This document shows, piece after piece, positions 50,938 to 59,411 of a stretch of 64,000 nt of DNA (its first letter is position 1; the number at the start of each line of letters is the position of its first letter). Both the position numbers and the translations under genes were made by a program. Location of the stretch: the NCBI RefSeq assembly GCF_012223425.1, contig NZ_CP038799.1:4510249-4574248 (forward strand), in the 5' to 3' direction. Below the pieces are notes generated by a model, which saw only the letters and a list, made by a program, of their open reading frames with translations, made no database searches and had not been told where the DNA came from. The DNA comes from Mycolicibacterium frederiksbergense (lineage in GTDB: Bacteria; Actinomycetota; Actinomycetes; Mycobacteriales; Mycobacteriaceae).

Positions 50938-51564
50938 TCAATTGTTGGACCAATCGAAGTCGTACAGGATCCAGTTCGTGTCCGTGAAACCGAGCCGAAT
51001 GCCCTCGGCCTCGACCTGAAAAGTCCCGATCCCACACTCACCCTTGGTCCAGATGAAGCCGTCGGGCAGCACGATCTGAGCCTGGTGGGCCTCGCCGGTC
51101 ACCGGGTTCTTGAAGGCATCCCCGGTGGCGCGACCATAACCCTCGGCCGTCATCGTGGTCTGCAGCCCGGTGCCCTCGAAGCTGATCGGAGCCTTGGCGA
51201 GCCCGACGACCTCGAAGGTCGTGCCGAGAATTCCCCACGGGTCGCCACCGAGCTGCCCGGTATAGATCTGGGACAGGCTCGAGATTTTTTCGTCGGTGGT
51301 ATCCGGCTCGACGATGAACACTGCCTTGCCGTTTCCGTCGTGAATCGCTTTGGGCCAGTCGATCACTGCGATCGCCTTGACCCCGGAGAGGTCGACGTCG
51401 CCGCAGGATCCCTCCAGGATGTGGTTGCCGACCATTGCCTTGCAGCTGCCGTCCGGCGAGGTCGGAAAACCGTGGAAATTGCACCCGCAACCGGGCGCGC
51501 AGTTGCAGAACTCATATCCGCGTCCCTTCAGCTGCCACCGTGTGCGTTGTTCGGTCGTTGTCAT
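50938..51564 (-). CDS. DUF1326-domain protein
   Basis: 208 residues. The conserved DUF1326 N-terminus is visible: FCNCAPGCGCNFHGFPTSPDGSC with six cysteines near the start and GSCGDVDLSG after. Possible metal or redox role, not established. GGAGG six bases before ATG 51564 decides the start over GTG 51570. Gap of 13 bases after the DUF2182 gene; the two are typically paired. Confidence 0.82.
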   Translation of the reverse strand: MTTTEQRTRWQLKGRGYEFCNCAPGCGCNFHGFPTSPDGSCKAMVGNHILEGSCGDVDLSGVKAIAVIDWPKAIHDGNGKAVFIVEPDTTDEKISSLSQIYTGQLGGDPWGILGTTFEVVGLAKAPISFEGTGLQTTMTAEGYGRATGDAFKNPVTGEAHQAQIVLPDGFIWTKGECGIGTFQVEAEGIRLGFTDTNWILYDFDWSNN

Positions 51565-51577
51565 TTTCACCCTCCAG

Positions 51578-52341
51578 CTAGACGAGATGGGTTACGAACG
51601 TGGGTTGCACCAGCAGCACCACCCCCAGCACAACAAGTGCCGCCCCGGTCACTCGGGCGAGCAGCTCACCGAACGGTGCGATCTTCTCCAGCACAATGAG
51701 CACCGCGAGAACCAGCATCCACACCAATTGCATTGTGCCGAAGGCAATGAGCACAGCCATTAACGTCCAGCAGCAGCCGACGCAGAACAGGCCGTGGTGG
51801 GCGCCGGCCACGAACGCCCGTGCCGGACGGTCGAGACGTTTGCCGTGGCGCAGGAAGAACGACATGGGCGATCGACAGTGCCGCAGACACATCGACTTCA
51901 GCGGCGTGAGCTGATACAGGCCGGCGACGATCGCCACCGTGCCGGCAACCCGCCCCGCCCAGGGACTGCCCTGCCCTGCATCAGGGGTGCTTCCAAGCGT
52001 CGCCACGCGAAGTACGCGGGAATGCCGACGAGGGTCCACAGTGCGATGTACCCCATGACGAACACAGCTACGGGTGCCACCTGGTCATTGGCGGCAGCGC
52101 GGGCATAGAGCCGGACAACGGGTACGACTGCGGGAAACATCATCGCCGCCATCATCGCCACCCATGCCACCAGGAAAGCTGCGAAGGACATCGTCGGCAT
52201 CGGCTGCATGGACATGCCGCCGGTGTCCATGTCGCCGGCGCTGACCACCGACCACCACCAGCCCACGGCCGCCAGGGTCAGCAGCGCCACCGGCAGCCAA
52301 AGCTCAGCCCGGCCCGCCTTACGCTGTTCGCCCACGCTCAC
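51578..52341 (-). pseudogene. DUF2182 membrane protein, frameshifted by a 5-base duplication
   Basis: The 5' part encodes membrane helices with MSFAAFLVAWVAMMAAMMFP to LEAPLMQG; the 3' part continues in another frame as SPWAGRVAGTVAIVAGLYQLT...FFLRHGK...FCVGCCWTLM. Removing one copy of the tandem GCCCT at 51968-51977 joins them (MQGSPWAGR). Both halves carry normal DUF2182 motifs. Unless the duplication is an assembly error or a phase-variable site, the product is truncated. GTG start 52341 has a weak site. Confidence 0.82.
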
Positions 52342-52438
52342 GTTGGTCCCGCCGTCGGTGCCTCAACCAGTATCGCACCGGCGGCACGCGAAGGGAACGG
52401 GCTTGCCTCAGGCGATGCTGCAACCGCCCGGGAGTTGA

Positions 52439-52633
52439 TCAATCCTCGACGATACGAAGCGCGCCGGACGGACACATCCGCACCGCGTTGCGGGCGATGT
52501 TCTCACTCGCACGCGGCACCTGCTCGGCGATGAGCACCACGATGCCGTCCTCGTCCTGATCGAAGACCGCATCGGCGGTCATCACACAAACCCCTGTGGC
52601 CATGCATATCTCGCGGTCGCCGATGACCCTCAA
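52439..52633 (-). CDS. [3Fe-4S]/[4Fe-4S] ferredoxin, P450 partner
   Basis: 64 residues. Cluster ligands in CMATGVC and MCPSGAL; the short CxxxxxC...CP pattern is the single-cluster ferredoxin seen beside mycobacterial P450 genes. The start is TTG 52633 (LRVIGDREIC), overlapping the upstream stop (TTGA), a coupled start. Third gene of the P450 operon, and likely delivers electrons to the P450. Confidence 0.85.
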   Translation of the reverse strand: MRVIGDREICMATGVCVMTADAVFDQDEDGIVVLIAEQVPRASENIARNAVRMCPSGALRIVED

Positions 52634-53043
52634 CGGGTGAACGCCTGTAGCGTGCGAGCCGAATTCATGAAATCCCGGAAGTACAGCCAGCGACCGTCGC
52701 GCAGCGTGATGATGTGCGCGAACTCCGACTCCCACTCGAAACCTGTTGCGAGCCGGCGGAACCGCTGGCGGCCCCACGCCGCCAGATCGTCACCCTGGGC
52801 GATGAACTTCCACGCCTGCATTTCGGTGATCGCGATATTCTCACCCACTGCGGTGAAGAACTCGACGGCTTCATCGATGCCTCGATAGTCGCCCGCGTAC
52901 GGGATGGCGTCGACACCGTAGTAGGTGATGCGGACGTCCGGGTCCATCAGATCGAGAGCGGCCTGAAGATCACCTGCCGGCACCGCGGCGTAAATGGCCT
53001 TCGTCGCTTCGATATTGCGCGACTCGGTCACGGACGCGGTCAT
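52630..53043 (-). CDS. SnoaL-like/NTF2-fold protein
   Basis: 137 residues. NTF2-like fold with NIEATKAIYAAVPAGDLQAALDLMDPDVRITYYG and GDDLAAWGRQRF. Such proteins act as isomerases, hydratases or small-ligand binders. Start ATG 53043 overlaps the P450 stop (ATGA); its own stop overlaps the ferredoxin start. Role in the P450 pathway unknown. Confidence 0.8.
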   Translation of the reverse strand: MTASVTESRNIEATKAIYAAVPAGDLQAALDLMDPDVRITYYGVDAIPYAGDYRGIDEAVEFFTAVGENIAITEMQAWKFIAQGDDLAAWGRQRFRRLATGFEWESEFAHIITLRDGRWLYFRDFMNSARTLQAFTR

Positions 53044-54275
53044 GAGAGGTGCAAGGGGAGACGGACGAAGGCATGGGTCAGCAGGCTCGCGGTCTGCTTG
53101 GTGCCGGGATCGTCGGTCAAGGCGATGGTCTGGTACCTGTCCAGAACCGCATTGATCACGGCCACGACTTCCAGGCGTGCCAGTGCGGCGCCGAGACAGA
53201 AGTGCAGGCCGTGCCCCATCGACAGCTGCTGGCGGATGTTGGGTCGGTCGATGTCGAGCACGTCGGGGTCGGCGAACACGGCCGGGTCGCGATTGGCCGA
53301 ACCGAAGAACAGCGCCACCCACTCGCCCTTGCGGATCAACTTCCCCCCGATCTCGACGTCGCGGGTGGCGATGCGGAAGAGCCGCTGCGGCGGCCCGTCC
53401 AGTCGCATCGACTCCTCGACGAAGACGTTGACCAGGGCGCGGTCGGCACGCATCCGTGCGCAGACCTCGGGTTTGCGTGCCATCGCGTGCAGCAGGTTGC
53501 CGATCAGGAACGTGGTGGTCTCACTACCGGCGACCACCAGCGTGACGCAGAACCGGACGATCTCCTCGGGGGTGAGACGTTGTCCGTCGATCTCGGCGCG
53601 CAGCAGCGCCGAGATGAGGTCCTCGGCATCCTCGACATCACCGCTGGGTGGGCTCTCGGCCAACCGTGCGGTGTGCTCGGCAAGCCGGGTGGCGAACGTC
53701 GTCACCATCTCCTCATTGCTGGACATGCGTTCCTCGGGGGTCAGCGATGAGGAGAGCATGAACGCGTTGGCCCACTGCTTGAATCGGACGTGGTCCCCGT
53801 CGGGCAATCCGAGCAACCGCACCATTGCGCGGGTGGGAATCTCGGCGGCGAACTCCATCATCTCGACATCGCCATCGCCGAGCTCGTCGAGCAGCCGCGG
53901 TACCAGTTCACCGAGCCAGCCCTCGAGCCGCTTGACCCGGCGCGGCGAGAACGCCTGGCTCACCAGCTTCCGTTCGACCTCGTGTTTGGGCGGGTCGGTG
54001 TTGACGAGCATCAGGCTCGGTGCCGACGACGCCTCTTGGAGCGGGTCACGCGACGAGAACGTCGTGCTGTCCCGGGCGGCTTCGAAGATCTGGTCGTAGC
54101 GAAACAACGCCCACGCCGTGACGGGTTCATCGGCTCCGGGAATCGTTCCCGGCGGCCAGTCCCGGTAGCCCGCCACCGGCGACGCCGGCCGCAGTGTGTC
54201 GTACAGCGGGTACGGGTTGGCGATGCCCTGCGCGGTGGTCAGCAGATCCAGAGCCGAGACAGTGGTGGATGACAT
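53040..54275 (-). CDS. Cytochrome P450
   Basis: 411 residues. I-helix AGSETTT, K-helix EESMR, and heme-ligand Cys360 in MGHGLHFCLGAALAR. The first residue of the usual FGxGxHxC loop is Met rather than Phe. Class I bacterial P450 that hydroxylates a hydrophobic substrate using the ferredoxin encoded two genes on. ATG 54275. Divergent from the GAF-LuxR gene, whose promoter region has a TCCCC-CGTA-GGGGA dyad. Confidence 0.92.
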   Translation of the reverse strand: MSSTTVSALDLLTTAQGIANPYPLYDTLRPASPVAGYRDWPPGTIPGADEPVTAWALFRYDQIFEAARDSTTFSSRDPLQEASSAPSLMLVNTDPPKHEVERKLVSQAFSPRRVKRLEGWLGELVPRLLDELGDGDVEMMEFAAEIPTRAMVRLLGLPDGDHVRFKQWANAFMLSSSLTPEERMSSNEEMVTTFATRLAEHTARLAESPPSGDVEDAEDLISALLRAEIDGQRLTPEEIVRFCVTLVVAGSETTTFLIGNLLHAMARKPEVCARMRADRALVNVFVEESMRLDGPPQRLFRIATRDVEIGGKLIRKGEWVALFFGSANRDPAVFADPDVLDIDRPNIRQQLSMGHGLHFCLGAALARLEVVAVINAVLDRYQTIALTDDPGTKQTASLLTHAFVRLPLHLS

Positions 54276-54311
54276 GGTCTTCAGCCTCTGACAGCGCGCG
54301 CGCCGAAACGA

Positions 54312-54325
54312 TCCCCCGTAGGGGA
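54312..54325. promoter_or_regulatory. C/G-tract dyad between P450 and LuxR genes
   Basis: TCCCC-CGTA-GGGGA, 5-base arms. A weaker CCCAAGGG lies at 54337-54344. They sit in the divergent promoter and may be bound by the GAF-LuxR regulator. Confidence 0.45.
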
Positions 54326-54410
54326 GGACTCGTGCCCCCAAGGGAGGCCAATTCCGGCCTTGTCGGGAAAACCACCGCACCTGCCCGCCGTATCGGAGGA
54401 CAGTCGAACC

Positions 54411-55601
54411 GTGACCGACATCTCCGAGACGCCCTCCATCGGTGATCTGGCCGACGGTGACCACCCGGGCTGGGCGTCGCGGCAGCCGGGGGAATCCGCC
54501 GCTGCCCGGCGCTACCGGGAGATGTTCGAGTGTTGTGACATCGACCCGACCGACGACCCGATGACCGTGGTGGCCGAAGCGGTCGACGCGAAGGTGACGG
54601 TGGTGCGCGGCGCGTTGGAAGCACTCGGCGACGAGGCGGCACTCAACGCGCTCGAGGCGGTGCTGGACCTCGCGTCGATGGAGCGTGAGCTGATCGAGGA
54701 CGGTGCGCGGCGGCGCACCTTCGCGCTGCTGCAGGTGCAGGAAGCGCTCAGCAAGCTGCGCGTCGTCGACGATGTCGCCACCATCGTCGACCGGGCGCCG
54801 CGCGAGCTGGTCGAGTCCTGCGGGTTCGACCGCGCCGTGCTCTTTCGCGTGCACGAAAGCCGGATGGTGATGGAGTCGGCGTACTTCGGCGATGACCGTG
54901 ACGGGGCGGAGAAGATGGTCGCCTTCGCGCAGTCGGTGGCTCCGCCGCTCAACCACATGCTGCTCGAGACCGAGATGATTCGCAGGCATGCACCCGCGAT
55001 CGTGCGTGACGCCCGCAATGATCCGCGCGTGAACCGGCCCATCGTCGACTTCTCGATGACCCACTCCTACGTGGCCGCGCCGGTGATGCCGACGGGCAAG
55101 GTGATCGGGTTCCTGCACGCTGACCGGCTCTACTCGGGCCGTCTGGTGGACGAAATCGACCGCGACACGGTGTGGGCCTTTGCCGAGGGTTTCGGATATG
55201 CCTACGAACGCACGGTGCTGTTGGAGAGAACGCGTCGCCAGCATGCCGAGGTGCGGCGCGCATTGAACGCGGCCGACGAGGCCGTGCGTGCGTTGCAGGA
55301 CGCGGATCTGGACCTGCGCAAGATCGAACCGGTGGAGCGCAGCCCGGCCGCGCAATCGTTGGCCGAGGTTCACACCCGGGTGCTGTCGATGCTGACACGT
55401 CGCGAGATCGAGGTGCTCCGCCTGATGGCCGCCGGCCGGACCAATCAGCAGATCGCCGACGAACTCGTGATCTCGACGGGAACGGTGAAGTCGCACGTCA
55501 AGCGTGTTCTGCGAAAACTGCGGGCCACCAACCGTGCCGAGGCTGCGTCCGCGTACGTGCGGTTGGCAAGCGCCCCGGCACAAGGCGGCCAGCTGCACTG
55601 A
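54411..55601 (+). CDS. GAF-domain LuxR-family regulator
   Basis: 396 residues. A helical N-terminal region, GAF domain about 130-280 (PRELVESCGFDRAVLFRV...VIGFLHADR), a coiled segment, and C-terminal LuxR HTH (LTRREIEVLRLMAAGRTNQQ, then GTVKSHVKRVLRKL). No receiver domain, so it probably senses a ligand directly. GTG 54411 has GGAGGA 10 bases upstream. Divergent from the P450 operon and likely its regulator. Confidence 0.83.
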   Translation: MTDISETPSIGDLADGDHPGWASRQPGESAAARRYREMFECCDIDPTDDPMTVVAEAVDAKVTVVRGALEALGDEAALNALEAVLDLASMERELIEDGARRRTFALLQVQEALSKLRVVDDVATIVDRAPRELVESCGFDRAVLFRVHESRMVMESAYFGDDRDGAEKMVAFAQSVAPPLNHMLLETEMIRRHAPAIVRDARNDPRVNRPIVDFSMTHSYVAAPVMPTGKVIGFLHADRLYSGRLVDEIDRDTVWAFAEGFGYAYERTVLLERTRRQHAEVRRALNAADEAVRALQDADLDLRKIEPVERSPAAQSLAEVHTRVLSMLTRREIEVLRLMAAGRTNQQIADELVISTGTVKSHVKRVLRKLRATNRAEAASAYVRLASAPAQGGQLH

Positions 55602-56109
55602 CCGACGCCGGCGTTCGGGTGGCGCGTGCGGCGGAGAGCACTGATCCGGGGTGCTGCGGAAAGTCGCCGTGGGTGACATCTGTTTGCCAATATTTACGCA
55701 AAAGTCAATTTCTTGACGACCGCCCTCCATGGCGTCGACCGTTGCCGGCTGCCCGCAGGATGCCGCAGTTCCTCAGCAAACGTTGAGCCTGGGCGAGCGG
55801 TGCGCCGACGCCACAGGTAGGCGTGAACTGGGAATATTGCAATAACAAATATGCCTGGCGGCGAGCGGCTTCCTGGGACGCGGGTGCCGAAACGGGCGTC
55901 GGTCCCTTTGCGTGTCATGGTTGCCCACGCGAACACTGTTGCGCACCAGGGGGATCGCGCCGTGAACAACCGGGGCGCGCCGGGCATTTGCCGGGCCGTG
56001 TGGCGTCGATGGCGCCGGGTTCTTTCTTGACATAAAGCACCCACTTGTCAACTTACTTCTGAGTAAATTACTCACCGTTCACAAATGTGTGCACACCAGA
56101 GGAGGATCC
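55602..56109. other. Intergenic region with operator-like dyads
   Basis: 508 bases, more AT-rich than the genes. Carries GTCAA-N4-TTGAC at 55704-55717, a TTGACA box at 56027-56032 and a perfect dyad TGAGTAA-A-TTACTCA at 56060-56074 before the secreted-protein gene. No coding sequence seen. Confidence 0.6.
56060..56074. promoter_or_regulatory. TetR-like operator upstream of the secreted protein gene
   Basis: TGAGTAA-A-TTACTCA, perfect 7-base arms around one base, 36 bases before the ATG at 56110. No regulator gene adjoins it. Confidence 0.6.
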
Positions 56110-57489
56110 ATGCACGCTGCAATCAGGCCATACCTGGCAACCGGAGTCGCGTTGGTGGGAGCCGCGTCCATCGCGGTCATGCCCGTCCAACCGTCGAACC
56201 CGTTGCTCACCGTTCCGGCGGTTCCGGCCATCTCGTCGCAGGCCTTCACGCTCACCGCGCAGACCAACCCCATCGCACTGTGGGCAAGCGTCTTCAATGA
56301 CGCGATCACCAACGTCGGCGCGCTGGGTGGGGACGTGCTCTCCGACCCCGCGCCGGTCGTGCGCCAGCTCCTCAAGAACCAGCTCGGATACCTGGGCACC
56401 GCGGTCGGTGCCGGCAAGTCGATGGTGGACGGGGCCGTTCAGTACCTGACCCCGAGCAACCCCTACAGCCTTCCCGCCGGCATCGAAACGGCCGTCGGGC
56501 AGCTGCGGTCGGGTCAGATCGCGGAAGCTTTCATCACCCTTTCGCAGACGCTCATCTCCACGCCCGTCGGCATGATCATCGGACTGCCACTGGCTGGTTC
56601 GGGTCTGCTGGATGTTCCGGCGAAAATAGCCCAGAATCTGACCGACGCGCTGTCCGCGGCGCTTTCCCTCAGCAACGCGCTGCCGCTGCTGTCGGGCGCG
56701 ATGGGTCCGGCCATCGGCGCCATCGACGCCCTCGGTGAATCACTGCAAGACGTTGTCCAGGCCTTGGGCAGCGGTCGCCTCGTCGAGGCGCTCACGGCGG
56801 TGATCAACATCCCCGCGCAGCTGACCTCGGCAGTGCTCAACGGCTACACCGATGTCCAGGGCACCAAGGTCCCGGGCTTGCTGACCTTCAGTGCTGATCC
56901 GTTCAGCGGCGGTCTGCTGCAGACGCTTCTTGTGACGATTCCGCGCGCCATCGCGACGGCCCTGGGCGCTGCCCCGGCCGTCGAGCCGGCGGGCGCCGCA
57001 GCCCTCAGCGCGGCCTCTGCGCCGCCCGCTGCGTCCGCGACGGTGGTCACGCTGAGCGTGTCTGCAGCCGAAAGCCCAGCGGTGGCAGATGACGTCGACG
57101 AATCAACGATCGACGCGGAGTCGGGTTCCATCGGTCCGGACGCTGTGGAGGTGCAGGCGCCCGTTGCGGCCCCGGACCCCGAGCCTGCCACCGAGATCCC
57201 CGCCACCGACGTCGCTGATGACGTCGACGCGGCCGAGCCCACGGACGGGGAGGAGCAGCCGGCTGACGGTGCGGCCACCGAAACCACCGACGGTGTGTCC
57301 GAGGACGGCGAACCGAAGGCCGATGAGACCGAATCCGCGGATTCGAGCGACCTCGACGCCGAGGCGGACGACTCCGAGGTCGCCGACGCAAAGGTCACCG
57401 GGACGCTACGCGGCGCCAAGAGCGCAAAGGACGGCGCACGCAGCGCCGCCAGTGTCCGGACGGCAAAGCGCATTTCCGCACGGGGGTAA
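56110..57489 (+). CDS. Secreted Ala-rich protein with an acidic C-terminal tail
   Basis: 459 residues. Signal peptide MHAAIRPYLATGVALVGAASIAVMP, a pattern seen at the start of many mycobacterial exported proteins (including GjpA-type). Residues 50-300 are hydrophobic and amphipathic with low charge (LSQTLISTPVGMIIGLPL and others), compatible with surface or outer-membrane association. From about 305 to 459 the chain is Ala/Asp/Glu/Pro-rich and likely disordered. RBS GGAGGA before ATG 56110. Function unknown. Confidence 0.72.
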   Translation: MHAAIRPYLATGVALVGAASIAVMPVQPSNPLLTVPAVPAISSQAFTLTAQTNPIALWASVFNDAITNVGALGGDVLSDPAPVVRQLLKNQLGYLGTAVGAGKSMVDGAVQYLTPSNPYSLPAGIETAVGQLRSGQIAEAFITLSQTLISTPVGMIIGLPLAGSGLLDVPAKIAQNLTDALSAALSLSNALPLLSGAMGPAIGAIDALGESLQDVVQALGSGRLVEALTAVINIPAQLTSAVLNGYTDVQGTKVPGLLTFSADPFSGGLLQTLLVTIPRAIATALGAAPAVEPAGAAALSAASAPPAASATVVTLSVSAAESPAVADDVDESTIDAESGSIGPDAVEVQAPVAAPDPEPATEIPATDVADDVDAAEPTDGEEQPADGAATETTDGVSEDGEPKADETESADSSDLDAEADDSEVADAKVTGTLRGAKSAKDGARSAASVRTAKRISARG

Positions 57490-57558
57490 CACATCCCAGG
57501 CCGCGTCGCGGTTGACGGCGCAGGTCCCGGTTCCACTCAGGGCCTGCGTCCGTCACTT

Positions 57559-58542
57559 CTACCTCGGGTCGAGGCCGGCCGCCCGGTAGGCCGCGTCCAC
57601 CAATGCCATATTGGCCACCGCGTCATCGACCCCGAACGGCAGCGGCGCACCGCTCTGCACGTGCGCGGCGAAAGCTTCCAGCTGATGGCTGTAGGACGGC
57701 CGGGTGCCGTGTCGCTCGACGGTGGTGCCGCCGCCGGCCGTGGTCAGGGTCAGCCGGTCGTCGGCGGCGGGGTGGATGAAATCGTGCACGAAGGCCTCAC
57801 CGGCGCTGCCGATGATCTTCAACGTGAACGAATAGCCCGGCGCCACCATCGAATTGGTGGACAGTCCGGTTGCTCCATTGGGGAATTCGAGCTCGACATC
57901 GCAGCGTGCGTCGACACCGGGGGAGCGCAGTTCGGCGCGCGCCCGGGTAACGGCCGGATCGCCCGAGCCGAGCCTGCCCAGGCTCCGCATGATGTGCAGG
58001 CCGTAACAGCCGAGGTCCATCAGCGCGCCGCCGGCCAGATCCAGTGACCAGCGCGGATCGTCGTCGCCGGGTGCGGGCATCGCCATCCGGACCTCGACCC
58101 GGCGGATCTCACCGAGCTCACCGTCACCCGCCAACCGGAACGCCCGGCGGGTCACCGGGTGGAAAAAGTAGTGGAACCCCTCCAGTACGGGCACTCCGGC
58201 GGCATCGGCGGCTCGGGCCACCCGAACCGCCTCGCAATGATCGCGGGCAAACGGCTTTTCGCTCAGCACCGGCTTGCCCGCCGCGATGGCGGCGAGATTC
58301 CACGGCGCGTGCAGTGCGTTGGCCAGCGGGTTGTAGATCACGTCGACCTGCGCGTCGTCGATCACGTCCTGGTAGGAATCCAGCACGCGCTCGACGCCGT
58401 ACTTGTCGGCGAAGGTCTCGGCGCGACGGCGGTCCCGGGCCGCCACGGCCACCAGACGGTGACCGAGTTCGGCCGCGGGACCGACGATCGCGACCTCCGC
58501 GATCCGGGACGCGCCGAGCACCCCGATGCGGAGTGGGCTCAT
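57559..58542 (-). CDS. Gfo/Idh/MocA oxidoreductase
   Basis: 327 residues. GVLGASRIAEVA at the N-terminus, SEKPFARD, GFHYFFHP, and GGALMDLGCYGLHIMR. This last pattern fits the trans-1,2-dihydrobenzene-diol/glucose-fructose type subgroup. Fourth gene of the operon 61593-57559, joined by an ATGA overlap. Probably oxidises a sugar or cyclitol. Confidence 0.83.
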   Translation of the reverse strand: MSPLRIGVLGASRIAEVAIVGPAAELGHRLVAVAARDRRRAETFADKYGVERVLDSYQDVIDDAQVDVIYNPLANALHAPWNLAAIAAGKPVLSEKPFARDHCEAVRVARAADAAGVPVLEGFHYFFHPVTRRAFRLAGDGELGEIRRVEVRMAMPAPGDDDPRWSLDLAGGALMDLGCYGLHIMRSLGRLGSGDPAVTRARAELRSPGVDARCDVELEFPNGATGLSTNSMVAPGYSFTLKIIGSAGEAFVHDFIHPAADDRLTLTTAGGGTTVERHGTRPSYSHQLEAFAAHVQSGAPLPFGVDDAVANMALVDAAYRAAGLDPR

Positions 58543-59411
58543 CCAGTCACGCTGTTCAGATACGCGACGCTGGCACGCACATCGGCCAGCGGTCCGTCAC
58601 CGCCGGGCGCACCCTCGAGGATGGTGTCCTGTTCCATCACGAACCAGCCGTCGAAGCCGTTGTCGCGCAAGATGCGGACGATAGCTGCTATATCAATGTC
58701 GCCGGTTCCCAGCGGCGTGTACATCCCGGCCTTCACGGCATCGGTGTAGCTCAGCTCCCCGGACTGCACCTTGGCGGCCAGCGCGGCGTCCACATCCTTG
58801 AGGTGGGTGTGGGCGATGCGCTGCGGTACCGCTTTGGCCAGCTCCAACGGATCGGTGCCGCCGATGAGCAGGTGCCCGGTGTCCAGGCACAGCGGAATCG
58901 TCGATCCGGCCAGCACCCGGTCCACCTCGGCGCGGGTTTCGACCATGGTGCCCACATGCGGGTGCAGGACCGCGAGCAGACCCCGGTCGGCGACGATCCC
59001 GGCCAGCCTGTCCAGATTGGTGAGCAGGGTGGCCCATTGCGATTCGTCGAGGACCGGACGCGAATCGTAGCCGTCGGCGCCCGTCGCGGCGGCCAGCACC
59101 ACCACGCCGGCGCCCGCGGCCACCAATGAATCGAGTGGTCCGGCAAGGTCGTCGGCAGGATCATGGTCGGCCTTGTGGAGCACGACCGGGACGAAGCCGC
59201 CCACGCAAGCGAGTTCATGCTGCGCCAGAACGGATTTCAGCTCTTCGGTGTCGGTGGGCAGGAATCCCTCCGGCCCCAGCTCGGTGGCGGTCAGCCCGAC
59301 ACCGCGCATCTCGGTCAGCACACGGTCGGGTTCGAGCTGGAAACCCCAGCCGGGTACCTCGCACACGCCCCAGGAAATGGGTGCACCGGCGATCTTGACA
59401 GCGGCGGTCAT
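58539..59411 (-). CDS. TIM-barrel sugar isomerase/epimerase, IolE/IolH-like
   Basis: 290 residues. AP_endonuc_2 fold with GAPISWGVCEVPGWG at the start (compare APDSWG of IolE), and metal-ligand segments HPHVGT, CLDTGHLLIGG and HTHLKDVD. ATGA overlaps at both ends. Likely dehydratase or epimerase on an inosose-like compound. Confidence 0.82.
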   Translation of the reverse strand: MTAAVKIAGAPISWGVCEVPGWGFQLEPDRVLTEMRGVGLTATELGPEGFLPTDTEELKSVLAQHELACVGGFVPVVLHKADHDPADDLAGPLDSLVAAGAGVVVLAAATGADGYDSRPVLDESQWATLLTNLDRLAGIVADRGLLAVLHPHVGTMVETRAEVDRVLAGSTIPLCLDTGHLLIGGTDPLELAKAVPQRIAHTHLKDVDAALAAKVQSGELSYTDAVKAGMYTPLGTGDIDIAAIVRILRDNGFDGWFVMEQDTILEGAPGGDGPLADVRASVAYLNSVTG

